DNA of 24,048 bases from DASYYE01 sp035946955. GTDB lineage: Bacteria > Actinomycetota > Actinomycetes > Streptosporangiales > Streptosporangiaceae. The notes below the pieces were generated by a model. The model was given only the letters and a program-made list of their open reading frames with translations, ran no database searches and was not told where the DNA came from. How positions within the stretch are numbered: position 1 is the stretch's first letter; every line of letters begins with the position of its first letter. Location of the stretch: contig DASYYE010000191.1 in the NCBI GenBank assembly GCA_035946955.1, forward strand, positions 1-24,048. The letters run 5' to 3'. The translations under genes were made by a program, and so were the position numbers. Positions 1 through 6,869 of the stretch are shown one piece after another.

Positions 1-696
1 GGAGACCAGACCGAGGCCTACCTGGCACGCCCGCTCGGGCCTGGCCCGTACGGGGGAGTGGTCGTGATCCACCACATGCCCGGCTACGACGAGCAGAACA
101 AGGAGATCGCCCGGACCTTCGCCGTGCACGGTTACAACGCGGTCTGCCCCAACCTGTACAGCCGCGAGGCCCCCGGAGCCAGCCCCGACGACGCGGCCGC
201 GGCCGCCCGGGCGCGCGGCGGCGTCCCCGACGAGCGGCTGGTCGGCGACGTAGGCGGCGCCGTCGCCTACCTGCGGTCCATGCCCACCAGCAACGGCAAG
301 GCCGCCACGATCGGCTACTGCTCGGGTGGCCGGCAGTCTTTCCTGGCCGCGTGCAGCCTGCAGCTGGACGCCGCCGTGGACTGCTACGGGGCGTTCGTGG
401 TCGGCACCCCGCCGGAGGGCATGCCACTCAAGGTCGGCCCGATCGTGCACCTGGCCAAAGACCTGTCCTGCCCGCTGCTCGGCCTGTTCGGCGCCGAGGA
501 CTCCCATCCCTCCCCAGACGAGGTCGCCGAACTGGACAAGGTGCTGACCGAGGCCGGCAAGGAGCACGAGTTCCACTCCTATGAGGGCGCCGGGCACGCG
601 TTCTTCGCGGTGAACCGCCCCGCGTACCGGCCCGAAGCCGCCATGGACGGCTGGCGCAAGATCTGGGACTTCTTCGGCCGCTACCTGGCGGGCTGA
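1..696 (+). CDS. Dienelactone hydrolase family protein (5' end outside window)
   Basis: Alpha/beta hydrolase of the dienelactone hydrolase family, probably a cytosolic ester or lactone hydrolase; the substrate cannot be told. The frame is open to base 1, so the gene starts upstream; a GTG at 58 is too far inside the fold (the first beta strand is GGVVVIHHMPG) to be the start. About 231 residues are visible. The nucleophile elbow GYCSGG carries the family's Cys (codon 319-321) instead of Ser. The Asp of LFGAEDSHPS and the His of EGAGHAFF complete the expected Cys-Asp-His triad, and the Arg after the elbow and the FF after the His are also typical. The next gene starts 25 bp downstream on the same strand, so an operon is likely. 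Confidence 0.88.
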   Translation, partial: GDQTEAYLARPLGPGPYGGVVVIHHMPGYDEQNKEIARTFAVHGYNAVCPNLYSREAPGASPDDAAAAARARGGVPDERLVGDVGGAVAYLRSMPTSNGKAATIGYCSGGRQSFLAACSLQLDAAVDCYGAFVVGTPPEGMPLKVGPIVHLAKDLSCPLLGLFGAEDSHPSPDEVAELDKVLTEAGKEHEFHSYEGAGHAFFAVNRPAYRPEAAMDGWRKIWDFFGRYLAG

Positions 697-721
697 GGGA
701 CAGGCAGGACGGGAGACAGCC

Positions 722-982
722 GTGTGCACCTATGTCACGGAGAACCTGAACATCGAGGGGAGCGGAAAGGGCCCGGCAGGGTGGTTCGGCCTCACCGAGG
801 CCAGCGTGTACTTCGACCACCCGCAGCACGCCCCAGCCGGTCACACACTCAACATCGATTTCCTCAACCCCGGCCAGGGCCCGTCCGCCCGGGTCGCGGT
901 GGAGCTCACCGCCACCTCGGCGCGAGCACTGGCCGCGGCCATCGAGTCCATACTCGCGGCGGCCCCTCCCGGGCTGGAGTGA
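722..982 (+). CDS. Small DUF6295-type protein
   Basis: An 86-residue protein starting at GTG 722 behind a GGGAGA ribosome site. It begins MCTYVTENLNIEGSGKG and contains WFGLTEASVYFDHPQHAP, a HTLNIDF stretch and a C-terminal helix rich in Ala. I recognise this pattern as the small actinobacterial family DUF6295, whose function is unknown to me. There is no signal peptide or membrane segment, so it is probably cytosolic. Conserved Cys2, His and Asp residues in the DHPQHAP segment could bind a metal; that is inference. It sits 25 bp after the hydrolase and 15 bp before the DnaN paralog. Confidence 0.75.
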   Translation: MCTYVTENLNIEGSGKGPAGWFGLTEASVYFDHPQHAPAGHTLNIDFLNPGQGPSARVAVELTATSARALAAAIESILAAAPPGLE

Positions 983-997
983 ACCGGGAGGTCTGCC

Positions 998-2233
998 ATG
1001 AAGTTCCGGGCCGAACCTGACGCGCTGGCCGAGGCGGTCGCGTGGGTGGCGCGGGAGCTCCCGTCACGCCCCGTCGTGCCCGTCCTGTCAGGGCTGCGGC
1101 TGCAAGCAGGAGCCGGCGAGCTCGCCCTGTCGTGTTTCGACTACGACCTCGCCGCCACCGCCCACCTCGCCGCCGAGGTGTCCGAGCCCGGCACCGCGCT
1201 GGTCCCCGGCAGACTGCTCGCCGAGATCACCCGCAGCCTGCCAAGCCAGCCGGTCGAGGTCATCACCGACGGCGACGAGGTGAGCCTGGCCTGCGGCAGC
1301 GCCGAGTTCACCCTGGTGTCGCTGCCGCTGGCCGAGTACCCCGCACCGCCCCCGCCACCCCCGCCGTCGGCTGCCATCGACGGCGCGGAGCTGGCTGTGG
1401 CCATCGGGCAGGTCCTCCCGGCGGCGAGCCGGGACGACACCCTGCCGGTGCTCACCGCGGTGTCGCTGGACGTCCATGGCGACCTGCTGACACTGGCGGC
1501 GACGGACCGCTACCGGCTGGCTGTGCGGCACCTGCGCTGGCAGCCGCACGACCCGCAGTTGCGGACGATCGCGCTGGTCCCGGCCAAGACCCTGGCGGAC
1601 GCGGCACGGATGATGGCACCGGGCGTGCCGGTGACCGTGGCACTGCCAGCAGCGCCTGACTCGCCTGCGGGCGGCGGGCAGGCGGGCGGCAGGGCGGACC
1701 CACACCCGGCGGAAGGCATGGCCTCGTTCGAGAGCGGCGGGCGGCGGCTCGCCGGGCGCCTGCTGGCGGGGGAGTTCCTCCGCTACGAGTCCAGGTTCCC
1801 CGCGGAGTTCAGCTCCCAGGCCGAGCTGACCGCCGCGTCGTTCACCGAGGCGGTGCGGCGCGTCTCGCTGGTCGCGGACCGGGCCAGCCCGGTCCGTCTC
1901 ACCTTCGGCGACGGCCGGGTCGTCGTGGAGGCACAGACCGAAGGACGTGCCCGGGCCGTCGAGACGGTGACCGCCAGCTTCCACGGTGACGCGCCGTCGA
2001 TCGCCTTCAACCCGCACTTCCTGCTCGACGGCCTGACCGCCGCCTCGGCCGGGCCAGGCGCCCCGGCCGAGGACGGCACGGCGGCCACCACCATCCGCCT
2101 GCAGTTCACCAGCCCCGCCAAGCCGGCCTTGATCACGCTGGCCGAGGGCGCGGACGACGGGGCGCACGACGCTGGGCAGCCCTCGTTCCGCTACCTCGTC
2201 GTCCCGCTGCGGCCGCCCGGCGGCACCGGATAA
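998..2233 (+). CDS. dnaN: DNA polymerase III beta subunit (sliding clamp) paralog
   Basis: A 411-residue DnaN-family protein; the family forms a dimeric ring that tethers polymerases and repair enzymes to DNA. The ATG at 998 follows a GGGAGG site. All three clamp domains can be traced: domain I at about 1-115, domain II at about 125-260 (TLPVLTAVSLDVHGDLLTLAATDRYRLAV is typical) and domain III at about 270-408, ending in a YLVVPLRPPG tail like the usual YLxMPVR. Oddities are a run of seven prolines between domains I and II (about 117-123), a Gly/Pro-rich insert at about 219-242 and an extra acidic stretch near 383-392. None of dnaA, recF or gyrB is nearby, so this looks like an extra clamp and not the oriC copy. 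Whether it still loads as a clamp is unknown. Confidence 0.87.
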   Translation: MKFRAEPDALAEAVAWVARELPSRPVVPVLSGLRLQAGAGELALSCFDYDLAATAHLAAEVSEPGTALVPGRLLAEITRSLPSQPVEVITDGDEVSLACGSAEFTLVSLPLAEYPAPPPPPPPSAAIDGAELAVAIGQVLPAASRDDTLPVLTAVSLDVHGDLLTLAATDRYRLAVRHLRWQPHDPQLRTIALVPAKTLADAARMMAPGVPVTVALPAAPDSPAGGGQAGGRADPHPAEGMASFESGGRRLAGRLLAGEFLRYESRFPAEFSSQAELTAASFTEAVRRVSLVADRASPVRLTFGDGRVVVEAQTEGRARAVETVTASFHGDAPSIAFNPHFLLDGLTAASAGPGAPAEDGTAATTIRLQFTSPAKPALITLAEGADDGAHDAGQPSFRYLVVPLRPPGGTG

Positions 2234-2268
2234 CCAGTTGGCCCGCTACGGCCCGGCCGCCGATACTC

Positions 2269-2874
2269 GTGACCATGCCTGATACGGGACTGCCCTCAGA
2301 CGGGGAACTGCCGGAGCGGAAGTTCGCATGGTGGGACATGTTCGTCGCGCCTGAGGACGACCCGCGGGAGGCGGGCGGGGACATCTCGGGTGAGCGCGAC
2401 GTACTTGTCAGGTACCTGCGCGACCATCGGCTGACCCTGGAACTCAAGTGCGCCGGCCTGGACGCCGCCGCCATGGCCCAGCGGTCGGTCCCGCCGTCGA
2501 CCCTGTCGCTGCTCGGCCTGGTGCGGCACCTGGCCGGGGTCGAGCGCTACTGGTTCCGCATCGTGGTGGCCGGGCAGGACGTGCCCCGGCTGTACCGCTC
2601 CAGCGGCAACCGCGACGAACCCTTCGATGATGCGGTGCCCGACCCCGCGGTCGTGGCGGAGGCCTGGGAGGTGTGGCGGGCCGAGGTTTCGTTCGCGGAG
2701 GAACTCACTGCGAACGCGCCCAGCCTCGACATCACGGGCGAATACCACATCGGTGATGACCACGGAACCATCACGCTCCGCGAAGTGCTGGTCCACATGG
2801 TCGAGGAGTATGCCAGGCACAACGGCCACGCCGACCTCCTGCGCGAACGGATCGACGGGAGAGTCGGCCAGTAG
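2269..2874 (+). CDS. DinB family (DUF664-like) protein
   Basis: A 201-residue four-helix-bundle protein of the DinB/DUF664 superfamily, which includes metal-dependent thiol transferases and many uncharacterised stress proteins. Helix motifs LGLVRHLAGVERYWFR (His87) and LREVLVHMVEEYARHNGHADLLRERIDG (His176, His184, His187) supply the usual metal-binding histidines, and the latter is the family's C-terminal signature. The GTG at 2269 or the ATG two codons later (2275) could be the start; no clear ribosome site separates them. It follows the DnaN paralog by 35 bp and converges with the cupin gene. Confidence 0.85.
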   Translation: MTMPDTGLPSDGELPERKFAWWDMFVAPEDDPREAGGDISGERDVLVRYLRDHRLTLELKCAGLDAAAMAQRSVPPSTLSLLGLVRHLAGVERYWFRIVVAGQDVPRLYRSSGNRDEPFDDAVPDPAVVAEAWEVWRAEVSFAEELTANAPSLDITGEYHIGDDHGTITLREVLVHMVEEYARHNGHADLLRERIDGRVGQ

Positions 2875-2886
2875 CGGCTGGGGCCG

Positions 2887-3327
2887 TCAGCGCCCAGCGG
2901 TGGGCGGCGGAGTCCAGCCCAGGTACGTGGAGCCGTATGAGGCGAACAGCGCCCGCATTGCCTCGGTGCTGCGGTCCTGCGCGGTGTGGATCGCCTCGAT
3001 GAGTGCGTGTGTCCGCGCGCCCATCACGAGCACGTAGCGCGCGGGTTCGGGCCGGGGGTTCCAGTAGGTGTGAACGGCGCCGGCGGGGACGACCGCGGCC
3101 CCTCCCGCCGGGACCTCGGTCACTTCCTCACCCACACGGACCGCGAGGGTTCCGGTGAGGACGTACCACGCCTCGTCCTCCTCGGCGTGGCTGTGCAGCG
3201 GCGCCTGGTACATCGGTGTGTCCCCGGTGCTGCCCGCTGCCGTCCACTCAGCCAGCACCAGGCCGGAGCCAGCTGGGGCGAGCACTTGGCCGGCGAGCCG
3301 CACCGCGGCAGTGTCCGAACCCGGCAT
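2887..3327 (-). CDS. Cupin domain protein
   Basis: A 146-residue single-domain cupin, a small beta barrel that usually binds one metal ion. Motif 1 is PLHSHAEEDEAWYVLTG (His45, His47 and a Glu near 51) and motif 2 centres on VPAGAVHTYWNP (His86), giving a complete 3-His/1-Glu metal site. A longer reading frame reaches 3393, but I chose the ATG at 3327 because a strong GGAGG lies 5 bases before it and the residues upstream do not look like the fold. Substrate unknown; the family includes dioxygenases, isomerases and sugar- or hormone-binding proteins. It is convergent with the DinB gene, with 12 bp between stops. Confidence 0.83.
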   Translation of the reverse strand: MPGSDTAAVRLAGQVLAPAGSGLVLAEWTAAGSTGDTPMYQAPLHSHAEEDEAWYVLTGTLAVRVGEEVTEVPAGGAAVVPAGAVHTYWNPRPEPARYVLVMGARTHALIEAIHTAQDRSTEAMRALFASYGSTYLGWTPPPTAGR

Positions 3328-3401
3328 ATGACCTCCAGGCCAAGCGTGGGGCAAGGGGCGGGCCAGTCCGACAGTAACAGGACGGCCCGTCACCCGGCCG
3401 C

Positions 3402-4646
3402 TCAGATAGCTGGCGTGCTAGCCGCTCCTGGGTCGAGGCGCCGCCAAGCCGTGGCGAAGGCCCGCAGGTCTTCCCGGCTGCCGCCGCAGCCAGTGATGAT
3501 GGCTTTCATCACCTCGAACTTCGGCAGGGCATTGCCGTGCATCGCTGCGTACATGGTGGAGTGCACCACTGCCTGCCCGGACTGGCGGGCCATGGTGCGC
3601 CAGGACGGGTCCCCCGACCATGCCTTGTACTCCCACAGGGCGAGGACGAACTCTGCAGGAGTGCTGGCAGTGAGGGGGTCGGGTTTGAGGTCGAACCCGG
3701 CGGCGTCGCCGACCTGGCTGCACGAGGGGGACCGGTGCCGCCCTGGTTTACGGTCGGTTTGTTCGATCTGGGCCGTTACCTGTTCTTCGAGTTTGCGTAG
3801 CTCGCGCAGGATCTCAGGGTGCTCCAGTGTGCCCTGGCGCCTCAGCCGCCAGCGGAGCCCTTCGATCACCCTGGCCGTCGCCTTCGCCTCGGCCTCTGTT
3901 GGGCCGTCTTGATGGAGGCGGTTGACTCGGATCTGGCGGTTGCTCTGCAATGAATCCTTGTGTTTCATGTTCGAGTAAGCCTTCAACGGGTGGTCATCGG
4001 GTCGGTCAGGGGCACGTTCACCATTGGCTGTGGTTGCAGGTGCAGCGATCAGGGTTGGTGGACGGCTTCGGACGGCAGAGTAGGCGCGTTGCCAGGCTTC
4101 TAGCCATTCTGACTCACGTATGTCCATTTCGAGACCGGGCGGCTGTGAATGCTGATGGCATGCTGTGATGAATAGCTTGACGGTATCCCAGGGCATTAGT
4201 CGGCGGCCATTGAGCATGTCACTGATTGTGCTTCTGCGCAGCGCCCAGCCCGACCTCTGTTCCAATGCTCTGTAGGTCAATCCTGAAGACATGAGGAGCG
4301 CGCGCAGTGCCGTAGCCAGCTCGGTTGTTGTGGATGCCTTTTCCGGAGACACCTTGGCGTCTGTGACGTGAGCTTGGCGGTCAAGGGGAGGCAGCGTATC
4401 AACGAGGGTGCGCAACCGCATCCACTGCTCGCGCCAAGTGTCCTGATCACCGCCACAGGCCTGGACGTATGCCAACGTGACCTGCAACGTGGGCATTGGA
4501 ATGCCTCTGGCTGCGGCCGCCATCGTCGACGATGGGTATCCACTCGCCTTGCCGAGCTGCCACAAAGTGAGGCCACTTCGCGTCTTGAGTTCCTGTAGCC
4601 CGGCCGCGAAGGAGGCAGAAGCCGTGTGGAACTCACTCTTGTCCAT
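3402..4646 (-). CDS. Protein with three helix-turn-helix modules
   Basis: A 414-residue protein made almost only of XRE-like helix-turn-helix modules. Module 1 spans about 13-80 (LTLWQLGKASGYPSSTMAAA, then a CGG and W..W tail), module 2 about 109-190 (LTYRALEQRSGWALRRSTIS) and module 3 about 329-403 (SWRTMARQSGQAVVHSTMYAA, again with a CGG tail). Residues 250-297 are charged, look helical and may form a coiled coil. The modules share the actinobacterial layout LR..R...LT...LA..(S/T)G...STL..A..G...P...V..A...ACGG....W. The ATG at 4646 has GGAAGG five bases upstream; the longer frame to 4775 runs antisense-like through the preceding gene and was rejected. It overlaps that gene by 14 bp, suggesting translational coupling. 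Target unknown. Confidence 0.75.
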   Translation of the reverse strand: MDKSEFHTASASFAAGLQELKTRSGLTLWQLGKASGYPSSTMAAAARGIPMPTLQVTLAYVQACGGDQDTWREQWMRLRTLVDTLPPLDRQAHVTDAKVSPEKASTTTELATALRALLMSSGLTYRALEQRSGWALRRSTISDMLNGRRLMPWDTVKLFITACHQHSQPPGLEMDIRESEWLEAWQRAYSAVRSRPPTLIAAPATTANGERAPDRPDDHPLKAYSNMKHKDSLQSNRQIRVNRLHQDGPTEAEAKATARVIEGLRWRLRRQGTLEHPEILRELRKLEEQVTAQIEQTDRKPGRHRSPSCSQVGDAAGFDLKPDPLTASTPAEFVLALWEYKAWSGDPSWRTMARQSGQAVVHSTMYAAMHGNALPKFEVMKAIITGCGGSREDLRAFATAWRRLDPGAASTPAI

Positions 4647-4905
4647 GGAGCCTTCCACGGGCCTGACGCCAACGGTGGTGCCATTCCGGAACAGAACCAC
4701 CGCAGACCTCCACGTACGCCCGGGTGACTTCCCAGGTGGGCAGTTGGCGGCCACCAGCTGCGACCGACAGCACACCCACGCTGTAGTTGGTCAACCTCGC
4801 CATCTGCCGGTAGGTGAGTTGGCGCCGGGAACGCAGGTCCCGAAGGCCGCTCGCGAAGCTCGCGAGCGGCCAACTGGGGTCGATCGGGCGCTCAGGCCTG
4901 GCCAC
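4633..4905 (-). CDS. Single-module helix-turn-helix protein
   Basis: A 90-residue protein with one XRE-like module at about 12-78: FASGLRDLRSRRQLTYRQMA, RLTNYSVGVLSVAAGGRQLP, then TWEVTRAYVEVCGG and a W..RW tail. It is clearly of the same type as the three modules in the gene immediately downstream. The GTG start at 4905 has only a weak upstream purine stretch. Its TGA lies 14 bp inside the next gene, so the two are probably co-translated, or were once one four-module protein now split by a frameshift. A 12-bp dyad (GTGTA-CC-TACAC, 4963-4974) lies about 60 bp upstream and TGTGTACCT recurs at 5093-5101; these could be operator sites. Confidence 0.68.
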   Translation of the reverse strand: MARPERPIDPSWPLASFASGLRDLRSRRQLTYRQMARLTNYSVGVLSVAAGGRQLPTWEVTRAYVEVCGGSVPEWHHRWRQARGRLHGQE

Positions 4906-4962
4906 CTGTCCATCCCGTCCGAGTTCCGCAGCGAGCGGCAGCGCAACCCGAGCGACCGGCCT

Positions 4963-4974
4963 GTGTACCTACAC
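4963..4974. promoter_or_regulatory. Candidate operator upstream of the HTH gene pair
   Basis: The perfect dyad GTGTA-CC-TACAC lies 58 bp before the GTG of the minus-strand HTH pair. TGTGTACCT recurs at 5093-5101. Autoregulation would be natural for such genes, but no clear -35/-10 pair was found with it. Confidence 0.3.
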
Positions 4975-5178
4975 GTCTGTGGATGGCATGCGGCCCACAC
5001 CCTGCCACGGACAGCACAACCGTCACTGACGTGGCTGGCTCATACGCCAAGCGCAACCAGGCGACCATGATCACCATGATCACCAATAGCACTGTGTACC
5101 TGGTATTGATGTCTGGATACGAGCTGGTGAGTTCGGAGGTGGGCTTGGATGCGCAAGCTGCCGGACAAATTTGACCCG

Positions 5179-5230
5179 CTTGTTGGCCCCGGACACGCAT
5201 CGGTGAAGGTTTCCTGTTGGCGCCGGAGCC
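5179..5230 (+). repeat. Degenerate direct repeat, copy 1
   Basis: Shares GGACACGCATCGG (5191-5203) and a following GAAGGT.TCC.GTTGGCGC.GGAG pattern with copy 2 at 5469-5521, about 288 bp away. The hairpin formed in copy 2 is decayed here. Confidence 0.6.
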
Positions 5231-5412
5231 CGTCAGGGGCCTGGCGCCGATGGCAGCGCGCGTGGAGGTGGGCCAGGTGCTAGGCATGATCGCTGCAGCC
5301 GCGGCTCGCGGTGGCCGCTGCATCACGGAGCCGATGCGATCATGCTTACGTTTGCACTATGACCATGGTGAGGTGTTCGGAGTTGTTCATAATTCTTGCC
5401 GGACAACCCCGG

Positions 5413-5438
5413 CCGGCTCACACTTGGCAGTGAGCCGG
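5413..5438. repeat. Hairpin with 9-bp perfect arms
   Basis: CCGGCTCAC and GTGAGCCGG flank the 8-base loop ACTTGGCA. There is no T-run after it and no gene just upstream on the plus strand, so it may be RNA structure or a protein-binding dyad and not a terminator. Confidence 0.55.
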
Positions 5439-5468
5439 TCGGTCCGGCCGGCCTCTCCGACGCAGCGT

Positions 5469-5521
5469 CTGTTAGCCCGGACACGCATCGGACCTGAAGG
5501 TCTCCCGTTGGCGCGGGAGAC
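5469..5521 (+). repeat. Degenerate direct repeat, copy 2
   Basis: Second copy of the repeat at 5179-5230. GGACACGCATCGG recurs at 5479-5491 and is followed by the sequence that forms the hairpin at 5496-5525. Confidence 0.6.
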
Positions 5522-5525
5522 CTTC
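5496..5525. terminator. Strong hairpin, possible terminator or attenuator
   Basis: Perfect 12-bp arms GAAGGTCTCCCG and CGGGAGACCTTC with loop TTGGCG, followed by TCTAT. It has the form of an intrinsic terminator of a short transcript, but no gene ends just before it. It lies 310 bp before the Nudix start. Confidence 0.45.
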
Positions 5526-5834
5526 TCTATGTGGCGCCCTGGGTGGTGACGAGCCGCCGAACTGACGGCGCGTTCTCTGACTCTCCTCCCGCCTCACATC
5601 CCTGGCAGGAGGATATGGGCGTTGGCGGCTCATAGAAATGGGCCAGACCCTTGCATGTCCCCCCGGGAACCAAAGGTCCAACGAGGGAACACCCTTGCCC
5701 TGCGGCCAAGAGCACCACCGCGGGGTGCCGCAAGGTATATGGAACCGTGCGCTTTCCGCCGTACTTGGTTCGCCCCCCTCGGTGCCTGTGTTGCCTTACG
5801 CTTCCCCAAGACACCAAGGAGCCCGGAGGCTGCA

Positions 5835-6296
5835 GTGGACCGTCACTTCACCGCGACCGGCATCGTGCTGCACGAGGGTTCGGTGCTCCTGGTCGAGCAC
5901 GCGAAACTGAAGTGGTGGATGCCCCCGGGCGGGCACCTGGACCCCGACGAAGACCCCGTCCAGGCCGTGCTGCGTGAGGTGGCCGAGGAGACCGGCCTGG
6001 CATGCGAGGTCATCGCCACCACCCCGTTCGGGCACGATGCTGTGGGTGTGCTCCCTGCCCCGTTCACGATCCTGGTCGAGGACATCCCTGACGGCGTCAA
6101 CCCCCACCAGCACATCGACTGCATCTACGTGCTGCGGCCGGTATCTGACCCCATGGCGGTCAGGGCACAGGAAGGTGAGGTCACCGGGGTGCGGTGGGTG
6201 CCTGTCGACCAGGTCGGGGCCTTGTCCGTCCCGCCGGAACTGCCCGCGCTGATCAGCGCGGCCGTGGACTACGCGGCGGCCTTCTCAGCCGTGTGA
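5835..6296 (+). CDS. Nudix hydrolase
   Basis: A 153-residue single-domain Nudix protein, expected to hydrolyse a nucleoside diphosphate linked to another moiety using Mg2+ or Mn2+. The Nudix box is complete: Gly33, five residues, Glu39, seven residues, then REVAEETGL at 47-55. The frame is open from 5622, but GTG 5835 is the likely start: GGAGG lies five bases before it and homology begins at DRHFTATGIVL. The last bases, CCGTGTGACC, overlap a second GTG in the way an ATGA-type junction does, and a copy of this gene's 3' end at 11099-11145 sits just before a kinase pseudogene, so a Nudix-kinase gene pair probably once existed. The substrate cannot be predicted. Confidence 0.88.
   Translation: MDRHFTATGIVLHEGSVLLVEHAKLKWWMPPGGHLDPDEDPVQAVLREVAEETGLACEVIATTPFGHDAVGVLPAPFTILVEDIPDGVNPHQHIDCIYVLRPVSDPMAVRAQEGEVTGVRWVPVDQVGALSVPPELPALISAAVDYAAAFSAV
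6248..6296 (+). repeat. 3' end of Nudix gene, copy A of a duplicated segment
   Basis: The last 49 bases of the Nudix gene match 11099-11145 closely, with one 3-base indel and a few substitutions; the encoded tails are LISAAVDYAAAFSAV and LIRAAVDYAAFSVV. Confidence 0.8.
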
Positions 6297-6869
6297 CCTG
6301 GCTGGCCGGGAAGACACCGGCCGCCGAGTCCCCAGCCCGCCAGCGGCATGTGGGTACCCGGCGTGCGGAAAATGGTCACCGGCGACTGTAGGGAACGCTC
6401 TGACGTGGGCAAATGCTGGTGTGGCCGACCATGTACCCGGTTTTGTGCATTCGTGGGAAGTTAACGCATTATTGGCCCTCCTTGCCAGGCTTCTGCTCAG
6501 CGGCCTCACCAGGCCCGCACAAGGCATCGGCCCAGGGCCGGAGAGGACCACAGATGCAGCAGCCCAGCACATGGCCCCATGTTCCGGGCATCTATGGTGG
6601 CCCGGCTCACTGCCCAGCGGCGGTGCCCGGGCCGCGCCAGCGGGACCCCCGAGGCGTCACCGCCAGCCATCCTGGCATGTGCCCGGCCGCGATGACTTCC
6701 GAGCCTGCGCTGGCTACCGCCCGGCCGGGTACGGCCCCGAGCCCGGCCGGGCGGTCACATCCACCATGCAGGCCGCACATCAGGCGGGACTGGTGAGGTC
6801 AGCACCCCATCGGGGGTGGCAGTGAAGTGGGGCCCCCGCGCAGCCGGTCGCCACGTACGGGGAGGCGAC
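6297..6869. other. Gap with remnants between Nudix and phosphatase genes
   Basis: No credible gene was found. It holds an orphan copy of the SARP regulator's upstream region (6422-6500) and two CCCGGCCGGG palindromes near 6720 and 6742. Reading frames on both strands here are low-complexity shadows. Confidence 0.5.
6422..6500 (-). repeat. Orphan copy of the SARP regulator upstream region
   Basis: About 79 bp align with 10934-11012, the region just upstream of the SARP regulator start. On the minus strand both copies share CCTGGCAAGG, GGGCCAAT, a TA..TTCCC box and GGTCGGCCA. A spacing of 17-18 between TGGCAA and TACTTT or TAACTT would suit a promoter. No regulator gene follows this copy; its start codon position is lost. 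Confidence 0.7.

Larger units (their letters stand above)
4975..5834. other. Gap without a convincing gene
   Basis: No open frame here has convincing codon use or a recognisable product. What can be seen is a tandem 9-bp repeat ACCATGATC at 5064-5081, a degenerate direct repeat of about 50 bp (5179-5230 and 5469-5521), two strong hairpins (5413-5438 and 5496-5525), and the leader region of the Nudix gene. Local GC is lower around 5070-5120 and 5340-5400 than in the flanking genes. Confidence 0.5.

Noticed and set aside
1088..2167. Long minus-strand open frame (359 residues)
   Set aside because: It is antisense to the DnaN paralog, has no ribosome site or family resemblance, and arises from GC-rich codon bias.
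2986..3912. Long plus-strand open frame (308 residues)
   Set aside because: It runs antisense through the cupin and HTH genes and has no recognisable domain.
5217..5549. Plus-strand open frame in the gap before the Nudix gene
   Set aside because: Its composition is not protein-like, and it crosses both hairpins and the second direct repeat.
6421..6825. Plus-strand open frames between the Nudix and phosphatase genes
   Set aside because: They start in the orphan SARP upstream copy and encode low-complexity sequence.
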